Counted from the stretch's first letter, positions 8,851 to 19,802 are shown. The stretch is 64,000 nucleotides of DNA from Novosphingobium indicum (GCF_014645195.1 NZ_BMLK01000008.1:62001-126000), one strand, 5' to 3'. Made by a program: numbers and translations. The notes: generated by a model not told the origin, from the sequence alone.

Positions 8851-8984
8851 TGGGGCCTGCTTCCGTTTTGCGCGAACCGGTGAAATGCGCTTCGTGCGCG
8901 ACTTGCTATGTCGGTGACGTTAGCGGCATTGTCGGGAAGCGGCTTTGCGCTGGGCGCAGTGTTTTTTGGCACGGGTTCCGGGGC

Positions 8985-10256
8985 TCATTCCGCCGGGACC
9001 AGGTCCCCCACTTCTTCGCCGTTTTCGCTGACTGCGGCGGCTTCCTCGTTCTCCTTCGGCGCGCGCAGGAACAGGATGGCGATGCCGGTGGCGGCAAGAA
9101 GCAGCATGGAGAAGATCAGCATGGCCGGCGCGTAGCTGCCGGTCACGTCGGCTATCCGGCCCGCCCCGATCGGGCCGAGCACCGCCAGCGTCGTCGCGGT
9201 GGTGGCCATGGCGGTCATGTCGCCTGCGATAGCGGCGCCGAAGTAGCGCAGGATGAGGACATGGGCCGAAAGCCAGGCCATGCCCCAGCCGGTGCCGAAC
9301 AGAACGGCGGCGACGCAGGCGATGAGCACGACCGGGGTGGACCACAGCAGCGCCATCGCCGCAGCCTGCAGCGCAAGCCCGGCGATCAGGATGCGGCGCG
9401 GATCGTGGCGTTCGCACACCGCGCCGGTGATGCCCTTGGCGCCGGTTCCGGCAAAGGCCAGCAGGCTCATGGCGATCGCGCCGGGCGCCGCGCCTTCGCC
9501 AAGCGTGGCGATATGGGCGACAAGGGTAGAGTGCGTGGTGGTGACGACCATCTGGACCACAGTCATGATCGTGGCGAGCACCATGAAGGTCGGGCTGCGC
9601 AAAGCCTTGCGAACGGTCCAGCCGGTGGCATTTCTTGTCGCCGGATTGGCGTCGCCGCCCGCGACGCCCTTCACCTGTTCGACGGTTTCCACCTTGGTCG
9701 CATCGCGCACGCAGATTAGACAGATTAGACCGACGAGGGCGGCGCAGATCGCCATGACCAGCCAGTGCAGCCGCCAGTCGCCGGTCAGGCCGACGATGGT
9801 GCCGACGATCAGCGGACCGGCAATGCCGCCTGACGAGCCGATCATGAAGTAGAAGCCGATCATGCGGGCAGAGGTGCGCGGAAACCACGTCGCCAGCAGG
9901 TAGACGGCAGGCGAGGGGGCGGCGAGCGTGAAGCCGATGCCCATCAGCGTGGTCGCTACGAAGAAAAAGGTGAGATCGCTGATCATGGATGCGATCAGGA
10001 AGCCGGCCGCCAGAACCAGGCACCCCGCGAACATGGTCAAGCGCGTGCCGATCATCTTCATCAGCACCGGTGGGAGCGGGCTGGCGATGCCGCAGGCAAG
10101 CCCCAGCAGCGAGAAGCTGAGGCCGGCGGCCGCCTTGGACCAGCTCAGCTCGGCGACCATGGTGTAGAGAACGTATCCCAGCGAGGTGAAGGTCGTGGCC
10201 GTTACGAAGAAGAAGGCAAGCGAAGCGGCAAACATGACCTGTGCGTTGCGGGGCAT
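8985..10256 (-). CDS. Major facilitator superfamily transporter
   Basis: A 423-residue, strongly hydrophobic protein with about twelve predicted membrane segments and MFS features: the N-terminal half ends with a run like MIGFYFMIGSSGGIAGPLIVG, a charged central loop (residues about 200-225) follows, then a second six-segment half. The last 25 residues are polar and acidic. It lies between the TonB-dependent receptor and the Rieske oxygenase on the same strand, so an inner-membrane uptake or efflux role for the cluster's substrate is likely. No feature fixes the substrate. Confidence 0.9.
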   Translation of the reverse strand: MPRNAQVMFAASLAFFFVTATTFTSLGYVLYTMVAELSWSKAAAGLSFSLLGLACGIASPLPPVLMKMIGTRLTMFAGCLVLAAGFLIASMISDLTFFFVATTLMGIGFTLAAPSPAVYLLATWFPRTSARMIGFYFMIGSSGGIAGPLIVGTIVGLTGDWRLHWLVMAICAALVGLICLICVRDATKVETVEQVKGVAGGDANPATRNATGWTVRKALRSPTFMVLATIMTVVQMVVTTTHSTLVAHIATLGEGAAPGAIAMSLLAFAGTGAKGITGAVCERHDPRRILIAGLALQAAAMALLWSTPVVLIACVAAVLFGTGWGMAWLSAHVLILRYFGAAIAGDMTAMATTATTLAVLGPIGAGRIADVTGSYAPAMLIFSMLLLAATGIAILFLRAPKENEEAAAVSENGEEVGDLVPAE

Positions 10257-10398
10257 GGTCTCTCCAGCATTGGGGGGCGGACGAATCCGGGAAATGCGTC
10301 AGTAAGCAGGCTGTCACGGGGTGGGCGCGCACTCTTGATAGTATGCGCCTGAAGATTTGATCGTGGCCTTTAGGGGCAGGCTTTGCCCCGTACACGCG

Positions 10399-10430
10399 AA
10401 AAGGGCGCGGTGACTTTCGTCACCACGCCC
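10399..10430 (-). terminator. Rho-independent terminator after the TonB-dependent receptor gene
   Basis: On the minus strand GGGCGTGGTGAC, a GAAA tetraloop and GTCACCGCGCCC form a 12-bp stem with one mismatch, followed at once by TTTT. It begins about 33 bp past the receptor stop at 10463. The rest of the 206-bp gap to the MFS start shows no gene; its upstream part should hold the MFS promoter. Confidence 0.85.
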
Positions 10431-10462
10431 TCCTCCCTGTCTTCCGAAAGCGTTCCGGCGGA

Positions 10463-12874
10463 TCAGAACTTGTAGCCGAAGGACACGATCACCTGCCGCG
10501 GCGGGATATAGGTGTCCATCACTTGGGCCGAACCGTAAGGATCGGAGAAGCGCGAGTTGATACCGTTCTTGTCGAACAGGTTGATCACGCGCAGGGTGAT
10601 GTCGGTGTTGGTGCCTTCCGGCTCGTACTTCGCCATCAGGTTGACCTGGGTGTAGGACGGCGTGAGGTCGATCGCGCCGTCGTTGAACAGACGGTACTGG
10701 TACTTGCCGCGATAGATCAGCTGGGCGCGGCCGGTCAGCTCGCCCGGACCGACCTTGCCGTTCCAGGTCGCGGCGATGTTGCCCTGCCAGCGCGGCAGCT
10801 TGGGAACGCGGTTGCCCTTGATGTCGGCGCGGGCCGCATCGCGAGCGACCGATGCCGCGTAGAAGTTGTTCCAGAACAGCCAGTCGGGATAGCCCGCCGT
10901 GTTCTGCGCCGAGGTGGCAGCGGCCGGGTCGAGCGCCAGATAGTGCGAGGTGAACTCGCCTTCGAGCCACGACAGCGAGGCGTCGAAGCGCAGCCCGTCG
11001 GTCGGGGCCCAGATGCCTTCGACCTCGATGCCGTAGACGCGGGCCTTGGGCGCATTGCTGATGCCCTCACCGTAAAGCACGGGATCTTCCTCGAGGAACT
11101 GCATGTTCTTGTAGTTATAGAGGAAGCCCGAAGCGTTCAGCTGCAGCGTATCGCCGAGGAAGCGGTTCTTCGTACCGATTTCGAAGGAGTCGACCGTCTC
11201 GTCCTTATAGGTCGGCTTGATCGAATCTTCCCAGCCGAAGATGCAGTAGGCACCGCCGCAAGCCGAAGAGGCGCTGTTGATGCCGCCCGGCTTGAAGCCG
11301 CGCGTCCAGCTCGCATAGAGCATGTTATCGGGGCTGAACTGGTATTCCAGCGCCACCTTGCCGGTCCATGCATCGGTCTTGCGCGAGCCGGTCGAGGAGG
11401 GCTGCAGGAACGCGCCCGAGGTCTGGCTGGAGGCACCGCCCGAAGCGCTGTCGAACATGCCCGAGGCCTTGTCGTGGTTGTAGCGCGCGCCGGCGGTCAC
11501 CTTAAGCTCGGGCGTCAGTTCGTAGGTGCCCTGGGCGTAGAACGCGTAGAGTTCACGCTTGATCGAGGATAGCTCGGCATAAGTGATGATGCCGACGGCC
11601 GGATCGTTCCACGGCGTGTCCAGCGGCAGCACCGGGCGCAGGATCTGGTCGTCCGAGCCGCGATACTCGTTGATGTACTGGCTGTTCTTCGAGTGCAGGT
11701 AGACACCGCCGACGACCCAGGAGAGCGGACCGCCATGGTTGGAGGTCAGGTTGACTTCCTGGCTCCAGCTTTCGGTGTCCGCTTCCCACAGCGGAACGTG
11801 GTCGTAGGTCGATCCGCCATAGGTGAGGGGGCTGAACGTCAGATCGTAGAACAGGTCGGAGTCGAGGCCGTCCGCGTCCCAGGCCTGCTCGGAATGCAGC
11901 TTCTGGTAGCCGGTGATCGACTTGATCACGGCGAACGGCGTCTCGTAGCGCATCACGCCCGAATAGAACTGCGTCTTGACCACCGAGCGGCCCGGATAGT
12001 CCTGCGTCAGCACGCGCGGATCGGGCTCGGGATCGAGAATGTTTTTCTGCGCCGGGCCGTTGGTCTCGCTGTTATACTGGATCGTGTTCAGCGTGATCGA
12101 GAAGTTCGAGGTGGGCGACCACTTCGCGCCGAGGCGCCAGCCGGTGTTGTCCTCGTCGTCGAGATCGTACTTTTCGAAGCCGGGCACTTCGGTTGCATAG
12201 GCGTAGCCGTCGTGCTTCGTGAACTGGAACGCGCCGCGGACCGCCAGCGTGTCGCTGAGCGGAACGTTGAGGGCGGCGCTGCCTTCCTTGTAGTTGTAGT
12301 TGCCGATGCCCGCCTTCACGTAGCCGGTCGTCTCGTCGGTGGTCGGTTCGATCGAGACCACGTTGATAGTGCCGCCGGTCGAGCCCTGGCCGAACAGCGT
12401 GCCCTGCGGGCCGCGCAGTACTTCTACTTGAGCCACGTCGATGAAGGCCGCGCTCGCGGCGATCGAGTTGAAGATATAGACGCCGTCGATGTGATAGGAG
12501 ACGCCCGGCTGGGTGTTGGTGTTCTCGGGCGTTTCCGAGCCGATGCCGCGGATCGAGATGATCCGCTCGCCGCCACCGCTGCGAGCGACGACAAGACCCG
12601 GAACCGTGCCGTTGAGGCCGGTGATGTCGTTGATGTTGGCCGCTTCGAGCTGGTCGGACGTAACCGCGCTGACGGAAAGCGGCGCGTCCTGCAGGCTGAC
12701 TTCGCGACGTTCTGCCGTCACGACGATGTCGGTAATGCCGCTGGCGGCTGCTGCGGCTCCGGCAACCGGAGGGGCGGCAGTCTCGGCTTCGTCCGCATGT
12801 GCGGTGCCCGATGCGAGCGCGAGAAGGGAAATGCCGGATGCGTATGCGAAGGCTATGTAGGACTTGCGAGTCAT
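10463..12874 (-). CDS. TonB-dependent outer-membrane receptor
   Basis: An 803-residue receptor. The N-terminus has a signal peptide (MTRKSYIAFAYASGISLLAL ending at AHA), then a TonB-box-like stretch (DIVVTAERREVSLQDAP), a plug domain (GLNGTVPGLVV, GGGERIISIRGIG, GPQGTLFGQGSTGGTINV) and a 22-strand barrel ending in the outer-membrane signature VIVSFGYKF. The start at 12874 is chosen because GGGGAG lies just upstream and it gives a proper signal peptide; the open frame to 13120 does not. Sphingomonads use such receptors for uptake of aromatic or other organic compounds as well as iron. Its position suggests it takes up the cluster's substrate. Confidence 0.93.
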   Translation of the reverse strand: MTRKSYIAFAYASGISLLALASGTAHADEAETAAPPVAGAAAAASGITDIVVTAERREVSLQDAPLSVSAVTSDQLEAANINDITGLNGTVPGLVVARSGGGERIISIRGIGSETPENTNTQPGVSYHIDGVYIFNSIAASAAFIDVAQVEVLRGPQGTLFGQGSTGGTINVVSIEPTTDETTGYVKAGIGNYNYKEGSAALNVPLSDTLAVRGAFQFTKHDGYAYATEVPGFEKYDLDDEDNTGWRLGAKWSPTSNFSITLNTIQYNSETNGPAQKNILDPEPDPRVLTQDYPGRSVVKTQFYSGVMRYETPFAVIKSITGYQKLHSEQAWDADGLDSDLFYDLTFSPLTYGGSTYDHVPLWEADTESWSQEVNLTSNHGGPLSWVVGGVYLHSKNSQYINEYRGSDDQILRPVLPLDTPWNDPAVGIITYAELSSIKRELYAFYAQGTYELTPELKVTAGARYNHDKASGMFDSASGGASSQTSGAFLQPSSTGSRKTDAWTGKVALEYQFSPDNMLYASWTRGFKPGGINSASSACGGAYCIFGWEDSIKPTYKDETVDSFEIGTKNRFLGDTLQLNASGFLYNYKNMQFLEEDPVLYGEGISNAPKARVYGIEVEGIWAPTDGLRFDASLSWLEGEFTSHYLALDPAAATSAQNTAGYPDWLFWNNFYAASVARDAARADIKGNRVPKLPRWQGNIAATWNGKVGPGELTGRAQLIYRGKYQYRLFNDGAIDLTPSYTQVNLMAKYEPEGTNTDITLRVINLFDKNGINSRFSDPYGSAQVMDTYIPPRQVIVSFGYKF

Positions 12875-13235
12875 GAATGCTCCCCGAACTGGACGTCTGA
12901 ACGATTCCCGGGCTTTGCGGCTCGTGGTTGTGTGACAGTGGCCGCTTGCAGGGAAACTTGGCCGCAGTGCGGAGCGCGGTCTTGTGCAATTGCGAATAAG
13001 TACTTGACTGGAGAGCCCCGGAGGCAGGGCGTGAGGCAAGAGATTGTGGCAGTTTTTCGCCATTTTTCGTGATTTCGGGGAATTTCTTGCTGCTCGCGCC
13101 CGTTTGGTTGCACTGCGCAAGACCGGGCCATGGCGCCTCGCGTCAAGGGAGCAGCGTGCTCAGCGACAAGACCTGCGGGGGCAGGGCTGCCACAGGCGGG
13201 GCAAGGCCCAAGACCTTGCAGGAGGATGCCCCGCC
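12875..13235. promoter_or_regulatory. Divergent intergenic region between the TonB receptor and aldo/keto reductase genes
   Basis: 361 bp without a supported gene. It must carry the promoters of both divergent genes. A short inverted repeat, GCAAGG at 13201-13206 and CCTTGC at 13214-13219, lies just before the reductase ribosome site (GGAGG at about 13220). The AT-richer part at 13050-13090 is a plausible promoter area. No clear operator of known type was recognised. Confidence 0.4.
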
Positions 13236-14258
13236 ATGACGACCAGTCCCTTATCCCAGCCGCTCGCAACCCGCATGCTTGGCCGCACCGGTATGGAGAT
13301 CACCCGCGTCGGTTTTGGCGCCTGGGCCATTGGCGGACCCGACTGGGCGGTCGGCTGGGGGGCGCAGGACGATGCCGATTCCATCCGCGCGATCCGGCAT
13401 GCGGTCGATCGCGGGGTGAACTGGATCGATACCGCGGCGATCTACGGCCTCGGTCACTCGGAGAAAGTCGTTGCCAGGGCATTGGCGGAAATGCCGGCGG
13501 GCCAGCGGCCCTATGTCTTCACCAAGTGCGGGCAGGTCTGGGACCCGGAAGACCGCAACAGCAAGATCCGCGTCGGGCGGCGCGAGTCGATCATGCAGGA
13601 ATGCGAGGATTCGCTGCGCCGGCTGAATGTCGATGTGATCGACCTGTTCCAGATGCACTGGCCGGCCGAAGACGGCAGCGCGCTCGAGGAATACTGGGAG
13701 GCGCTCCTGGACCTGAAGGCGCAGGGCAAAGTGCGGGCCGTCGGGCTTTCCAACCACAGTGCGGATCAGCTCGAGCAGGCCGAGAAGCTGGGGCACGTCG
13801 ATACGCTGCAACCTCCGCTCTCCGCGATCAAGCGCGGCGCCATCGAGCGCGAGCTGCCGTGGTGCCTCGTCCATGACACCGGTGTGATCGTCTATAGCCC
13901 GATGCAGTCGGGTCTGCTGACGGGCGGCTTTTCCGTCGAGCGTGTCGCGGGCCTGCCCGATGACGACTGGCGCTCCAGCCATCCCGACTTCACCGGAGAG
14001 GCGCTGCTGCAGAACCTGCAGGTCGCCGAAGCGCTCAAGCCGGTTGCCGAGAAGTACGGCGTGTCGCAGGCTGCGGTCGCGGTGGCCTGGGTCCTCGCGG
14101 TGCCGGGCGTGACCGGCGCGATCGTCGGCGCGCGCAGTCCGGCACAGGTCGATGGCTGGGTGGCTGCGGCTGGTCTCGAACTGACCGGAGAAGATCTCTC
14201 GCATATTGCAGACGCCATTCGCGCGTCAGGCGCGGGCATCGGCCCCGGTTTCGGTTGA
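13236..14258 (+). CDS. Aldo/keto reductase
   Basis: A 340-residue NAD(P)H-dependent oxidoreductase with the AKR catalytic tetrad Asp65 (NWIDTAAIYG), Tyr70, Lys97 (VFTKCG) and His141 (LFQMHWP), and a C-terminal cofactor region (VTGAIVGARSPAQVDGW). The ATG at 13236 has GGAGG about ten bases upstream; the open frame further upstream is not protein-like. Such enzymes reduce aldehydes or ketones. It is followed seven bases later by a transporter gene and is probably co-transcribed with it. Confidence 0.92.
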   Translation: MTTSPLSQPLATRMLGRTGMEITRVGFGAWAIGGPDWAVGWGAQDDADSIRAIRHAVDRGVNWIDTAAIYGLGHSEKVVARALAEMPAGQRPYVFTKCGQVWDPEDRNSKIRVGRRESIMQECEDSLRRLNVDVIDLFQMHWPAEDGSALEEYWEALLDLKAQGKVRAVGLSNHSADQLEQAEKLGHVDTLQPPLSAIKRGAIERELPWCLVHDTGVIVYSPMQSGLLTGGFSVERVAGLPDDDWRSSHPDFTGEALLQNLQVAEALKPVAEKYGVSQAAVAVAWVLAVPGVTGAIVGARSPAQVDGWVAAAGLELTGEDLSHIADAIRASGAGIGPGFG

Positions 14259-14265
14259 ACCGCCC

Positions 14266-15225
14266 ATGCAGCGCCTGATCGCCCGCCTCAATATCGATCC
14301 CTATCTGCTGCTGCTGGTCTCGACCGTGGCGCTCGCCTCGGTGCTGCCGGCGCGGGGCGTCTTCGCGGACATTGCCGGCGGTGTGGTCGATGCGGGCATC
14401 GCGCTGCTCTTCTTCCTGCACGGGGCGAAGCTGTCGCGCGAAGCGATCCTGGACGGCGCGCGGGCGTGGAAACTGCACCTCTCGGTCGCGTCGCTCACAT
14501 TCGTGCTGTTCCCGCTGATCGGCCTCGCCATTTCATCGATACCGGGCCTTGGGCCGGAACTGGCCATGGGGCTGATGTTTCTCACGCTGCTGCCATCCAC
14601 CGTGCAGTCTTCCATCGCCTTCACCGCGATCGCCGGCGGCAATGTGGCGGCGGCGGTGTGCAGTGCATCGTTCTCTAACCTTGCGGGTATATTTCTCACG
14701 CCGCTGCTCACAGCCCTGCTGATCACGGGCAAGCAAGGGGGCTTCTCGACCGATCCGGTGGTGGCGATTTCGCTGCAGCTGCTGCTGCCGTTCCTGTTCG
14801 GACAGGCCCTTCGGCCATGGATCGGCAGCTTCGTCACGCGGCACAAGAAAGTGCTCGGCTACGTGGATCGCGGATCGATCCTGCTGGTGGTCTACACCGC
14901 TTTCGGCGCCGCGGTCCTCGAAGGCCTGTGGAGCGAAGTGACGCCGAGTGAACTGGGACTGATTGCCGGGCTCTCACTCGCCATGCTGGCGCTGGTCCTC
15001 ATGGCTGCGGTGCTGATGGGCCGGGTACTGGGCTTTTCACGCGAAGACCGCATTGTTCTCGTCTTCTGCGGCTCCAAGAAGAGCCTGGCCACGGGCGTGC
15101 CGCTCGCCAGCGTGCTGTTCGCCTCGTCGCAGGTTGGCGCCATCGTGCTGCCGCTGATGTTCTTTCACCAGATCCAGCTGATGGTCTGCGCCGTCCTCGC
15201 CCGCCGCTTCGCGAAGGCAGGGTAA
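14266..15225 (+). CDS. Bile acid:sodium symporter (SBF-like) family transporter
   Basis: A 320-residue membrane protein with about ten hydrophobic segments and SBF-like motifs such as IALLFFLHGAKLSREAI near the N-terminus, LTLLPSTVQSSIAFTAIAGGN in the core and FCGSKKSLATGVPLAS near the end, the last typical of the DUF4137/SBF_like branch. These proteins move organic acids with sodium ions. The start at 14266 avoids overlap with the reductase gene (stop at 14258). It is the last host gene before the prophage. Confidence 0.88.
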   Translation: MQRLIARLNIDPYLLLLVSTVALASVLPARGVFADIAGGVVDAGIALLFFLHGAKLSREAILDGARAWKLHLSVASLTFVLFPLIGLAISSIPGLGPELAMGLMFLTLLPSTVQSSIAFTAIAGGNVAAAVCSASFSNLAGIFLTPLLTALLITGKQGGFSTDPVVAISLQLLLPFLFGQALRPWIGSFVTRHKKVLGYVDRGSILLVVYTAFGAAVLEGLWSEVTPSELGLIAGLSLAMLALVLMAAVLMGRVLGFSREDRIVLVFCGSKKSLATGVPLASVLFASSQVGAIVLPLMFFHQIQLMVCAVLARRFAKAG

Positions 15226-15254
15226 GCGGCGGTTTCCCGCGCTGGGAATGATCA

Positions 15255-17369
<2,115 letters not shown>

Positions 17370-17908
17370 CGACCCGCCAGAGCCACCTTAATTGCGCGTA
17401 TCCACAACTTGTGTATGTCGATGCTTTGGAGATTTCAGCGCGCAGTGGCATGAATAAGGGGAACGGTGAGCGGCGCGATTACCCTTGTGGAAGGGGTAAA
17501 AGGACTTCCCGGTCGGTGCGCTCACCGTTCCCGCGGTCAGGGTTGAAGCCGACCGCATTCCCAGATCATAGCCGATTCGTGGCGCAAGGGGAGTGACCTT
17601 GGCGCAACCTTCCACAGTTCCGTTGGTGTATATCTTGCGGCGATACGCCTCGCGCGATTGTCGAATCTGAGTGCAATAGGACGGTATACCCCCGATTCCC
17701 GCTGACTTCCTCTACCTTGTCGACATCGAAACCGACGAACCTCTTGCCATCTTTTCACTTGAGGATTGCCGCTCCGCTCTCGAGGCTAATTCCCTCGAGG
17801 CGAGGATCCGTGTTCAGCATGGCGTGGATGACCCAGCCAGCGGCCTCGCGGTTCGGCACCGCTGCCGGCCGAGGTCGTTGCCGATGTGATCCGAAGGATG
17901 AGGCGAGC
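17370..17908. other. Non-coding stretch downstream of the methyltransferase
   Basis: About 540 bp without a convincing gene. Apart from the structured element at 17459-17556 it holds AT-richer sequence at 17600-17760 where promoters for the small peptide and nuclease genes may lie. Open frames here have poor codon use and no ribosome sites. Confidence 0.5.
17459..17556. ncRNA. Candidate structured RNA or regulatory element with nested inverted repeats
   Basis: GGGAACGGTGAGCG at 17459-17472 pairs perfectly with CGCTCACCGTTCCC at 17519-17532 (14 bp). Inside, TTACCCTT and AGGGGTAA form an 8-bp hairpin with a GTGGA loop (one G-T pair). Directly after, GCGGTC at 17533-17538 pairs with GACCGC at 17551-17556. 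The stacked arrangement suggests a folded RNA on either strand, or a protein-binding site near the attachment end. No known RNA family was recognised. Confidence 0.4.
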
Positions 17909-18001
17909 ATGAAGGCTGAGGCAGAGTTCGCAATTCTTTCGATTTTCAGCGCATTGGCCCTTGTCCGCTGGGCCTTCGACGTCATTCCGCAGATCTGGTA
18001 G
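17909..18001 (+). CDS. Small predicted membrane peptide (30 aa)
   Basis: A 30-residue frame with GAGG five bases upstream of its ATG. It is mostly one hydrophobic helix (FAILSIFSALALVRWAFDVI). It ends ten bases before the nuclease gene on the same strand. No family was recognised, and it could be a chance frame. Confidence 0.4.
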   Translation: MKAEAEFAILSIFSALALVRWAFDVIPQIW

Positions 18002-18011
18002 TCGCCCGCGC

Positions 18012-18380
18012 ATGCCACTTCTTCTTGCCGCTGCTGCAGGCCTCTGCATCGCCTATGTCCACGATGGCGACACCGTGCGCGCCTGCGACGGCGAACGTAT
18101 CCGCATCCTCAACATCGATGCACCCGAACTGAGCGATTCCTCGCGATGTTCGGCGCGGTCGAGGCAGCGGCTCGCTGGGTCAAAGAACCCGCCATGGTGC
18201 AACTTCGCACTCGGCGAGCGTTCGCGTGACGCCCTCAGGGCCTTCCTCTCGCGCGGGTCGGTGACGATATCCCGTAGCGGTACCGATCGTTACGGCCGGA
18301 CGCTGGCAACGCTGTCGGTAAATGGCCGCGACGCCGGAGTCTATCTCGTCTCGATAGGGCTCGCGCGCGTCTGGAAATAA
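18012..18380 (+). CDS. Thermonuclease (SNase-like) family protein
   Basis: A 122-residue nuclease-like protein with SNase features: HDGDTV near residue 17, RILNIDAPEL at about 31-40 (metal-binding Asp and catalytic region), GERSRDAL at 68-75 and DRYGRTLA at 92-99, whose Arg corresponds to the second catalytic Arg. A short hydrophobic N-terminus could be an uncleaved signal. Such proteins degrade DNA or RNA with calcium. The start at 18012 is chosen because the longer frame gives an unlikely N-terminus. It converges on the SRAP gene with adjacent stops. Confidence 0.8.
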   Translation: MPLLLAAAAGLCIAYVHDGDTVRACDGERIRILNIDAPELSDSSRCSARSRQRLAGSKNPPWCNFALGERSRDALRAFLSRGSVTISRSGTDRYGRTLATLSVNGRDAGVYLVSIGLARVWK

Positions 18381-18998
18381 TCATGCGCCGGACTTGCGCG
18401 CCTTGAACCAAGGCTCTGGCGTGCGATCCACTTTCAGTTCGGCATCCCAGACCTGGCAGAGCTCGAACGCCTCCTCCGGAGTGCCGTCTGTCCACTGTAT
18501 CCAATCTTCCGGCCGTAGGATCGTCGGCATGCGATCGTGCACATCGGCCATCTGCTCGCAGCCGTCGACCATCACCATGGAATAGACCTCGCCCCACTCC
18601 TCGCTCTGCCGCCAGATGCCGGCGACGGCGAAGACGGGTTGGTCCGGGAGGGAATACCATGTCCGGGTCATCTTGCCCTTTTCCCCCTCAGCCTCGGCCC
18701 ATGCTGTAACCGGGATAAGGCATCGGCGCTTCGCAAAGCTGTCGCGCCAAAACGCGGTGTGCAGCTTGTCTTCGCGGGTGTTGTTGACCGGCTTGGGCTT
18801 GAGTGGTTTTCCCGTGCGCTTGCTCTTCAGCGACAAGGGGAAGCCCCACGACATCGTGCGGATGCTGTCGCCCTCCACGACCAAGCCAGGGTAGCCCGGA
18901 TAGACCTCCGATCCGAAATTCGCGCCGGCAGCAGCGTGCCGCTCGAACAGGTGGGCGATTTCATCGACGGCGGCCGACATGCGGTAGAGGTTGCACAT
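18381..18998 (-). CDS. SOS response-associated peptidase (SRAP/HMCES/YedK family)
   Basis: A 205-residue SRAP protein. After Met removal it begins with the essential Cys2 (MCNLYRM), which forms a thiazolidine bond with abasic sites in single-stranded DNA. Other family residues are Asn in VNNTRED (about residue 73), Glu in AWAEAEG (about 102) and His in DVHDRMPTIL (154). The start at 18998 rather than 19007 is required to place Cys at position 2. It protects abasic DNA from breakage. A LexA box lies 57 bp upstream, consistent with SOS induction. Confidence 0.9.
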   Translation of the reverse strand: MCNLYRMSAAVDEIAHLFERHAAAGANFGSEVYPGYPGLVVEGDSIRTMSWGFPLSLKSKRTGKPLKPKPVNNTREDKLHTAFWRDSFAKRRCLIPVTAWAEAEGEKGKMTRTWYSLPDQPVFAVAGIWRQSEEWGEVYSMVMVDGCEQMADVHDRMPTILRPEDWIQWTDGTPEEAFELCQVWDAELKVDRTPEPWFKARKSGA

Positions 18999-19054
18999 GA
19001 CCGACATGATGGGCGCTTGAGGGCGCGAGTCAATCTTGGGCCGCTTGCGCGTTT

Positions 19055-19069
19055 GTTCTCTTTGTGTTC
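19055..19069. promoter_or_regulatory. LexA (SOS) box, alphaproteobacterial type
   Basis: GTTCTCTTTGTGTTC matches the alphaproteobacterial LexA consensus GTTC-N7-GTTC exactly. It lies between the divergent SRAP gene (start 18998) and the gene starting at 19101, so it can control both. Confidence 0.75.
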
Positions 19070-19100
19070 TCGGTAGAGAATTACCGAATCAGAGGGAACG

Positions 19101-19424
19101 ATGCGATGGTCGCAAGACGGCTTGATGGTGCCGACGAACATATTCGAAGCCGCCACGCTTCACTTTGCGGTGCAGGTCGAATGCTCTTGCAAGCACACGG
19201 TCCGGTTCGAGGCGCACTGCTTGTGGTGGCATTTTTATCGCCGAGGCTGGGATGACCGGTTTGCTCAGGCGCGCCAACGCTTCTGGTGCCGCGTTTGCGG
19301 ATCGAAGCTGCGCAGAAAGGTCCGGCCGATCCGCATCCAGCCGGTGCCGGAAGGCCAGCACGACTTCGAATTGCCCTGGCCAGACGTACGAACATGGAAG
19401 CAGGCTGTGAGGCGCGTGCGATGA
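19101..19424 (+). CDS. Hypothetical protein with cysteine pairs (possible zinc ribbon)
   Basis: A 107-residue protein with GAGGG five bases upstream of the ATG. It has a Cys-x-Cys pair (VECSCKHTV) and a Cys-x2-Cys pair (FWCRVCGSKL) about 35 residues apart, which could bind one zinc, and a basic stretch after the second pair. No named family was recognised. It lies 32 bp past the LexA box and its stop overlaps the next start as ATGA, so it is likely the first gene of a short SOS-linked operon. Confidence 0.65.
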   Translation: MRWSQDGLMVPTNIFEAATLHFAVQVECSCKHTVRFEAHCLWWHFYRRGWDDRFAQARQRFWCRVCGSKLRRKVRPIRIQPVPEGQHDFELPWPDVRTWKQAVRRVR

Positions 19425-19792
19425 CGGACAGAGCCAAAATACTCGACGACCTGCGCCGGGAGGTCGACCGGATCTGTGAAGGCAAGGGAGACTGGCAGGA
19501 CATTACGAAGCCGAAGGACTACCGGGAATTCACGCCTGCACCTCGCACAAACGTCGAAACCACGGATGGGCGAACGCTACCACCTGCTGAGCGAGGTCCG
19601 TTCGGTCGATGGCTGGTACGGCAGCCATCGACCGGAATTTTGGGCGCGCTGGCGCGTGCAGCGAAGGCAGACCCGCGCTTCCCCCTCGACGGCGATCCGG
19701 AGGCTGTGCGCAATCATCTACGAAAGTGCATGGCCGATGGCGACATGTTCGCCGCTGTCGATGACGCGGAATTGGACTGGATGAGCTACTGA
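19421..19792 (+). CDS. Hypothetical protein with YozE/SAM-like C-terminal region
   Basis: A 123-residue protein that starts within the stop of the preceding gene. Its C-terminal part (FGRWLVRQPSTGILGALARA, then a helix with HLRKCMADGDMFAAVDDAELDW) resembles the YozE SAM-like fold found in small bacterial and phage proteins. The N-terminal 50 residues are charged. Function is unknown; translational coupling suggests it works with the cysteine-rich protein. Confidence 0.65.
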   Translation: MTDRAKILDDLRREVDRICEGKGDWQDITKPKDYREFTPAPRTNVETTDGRTLPPAERGPFGRWLVRQPSTGILGALARAAKADPRFPLDGDPEAVRNHLRKCMADGDMFAAVDDAELDWMSY

Positions 19793-19802
19793 GCCTCCGG
19801 CG

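Noticed and set aside
8930-8970. A plus-strand terminator (TGCGC-TGG-GCGCA followed by T-run)
   Set aside because: The stem is only five base pairs and no plus-strand gene ends here; it would be on the wrong strand for the MFS gene.
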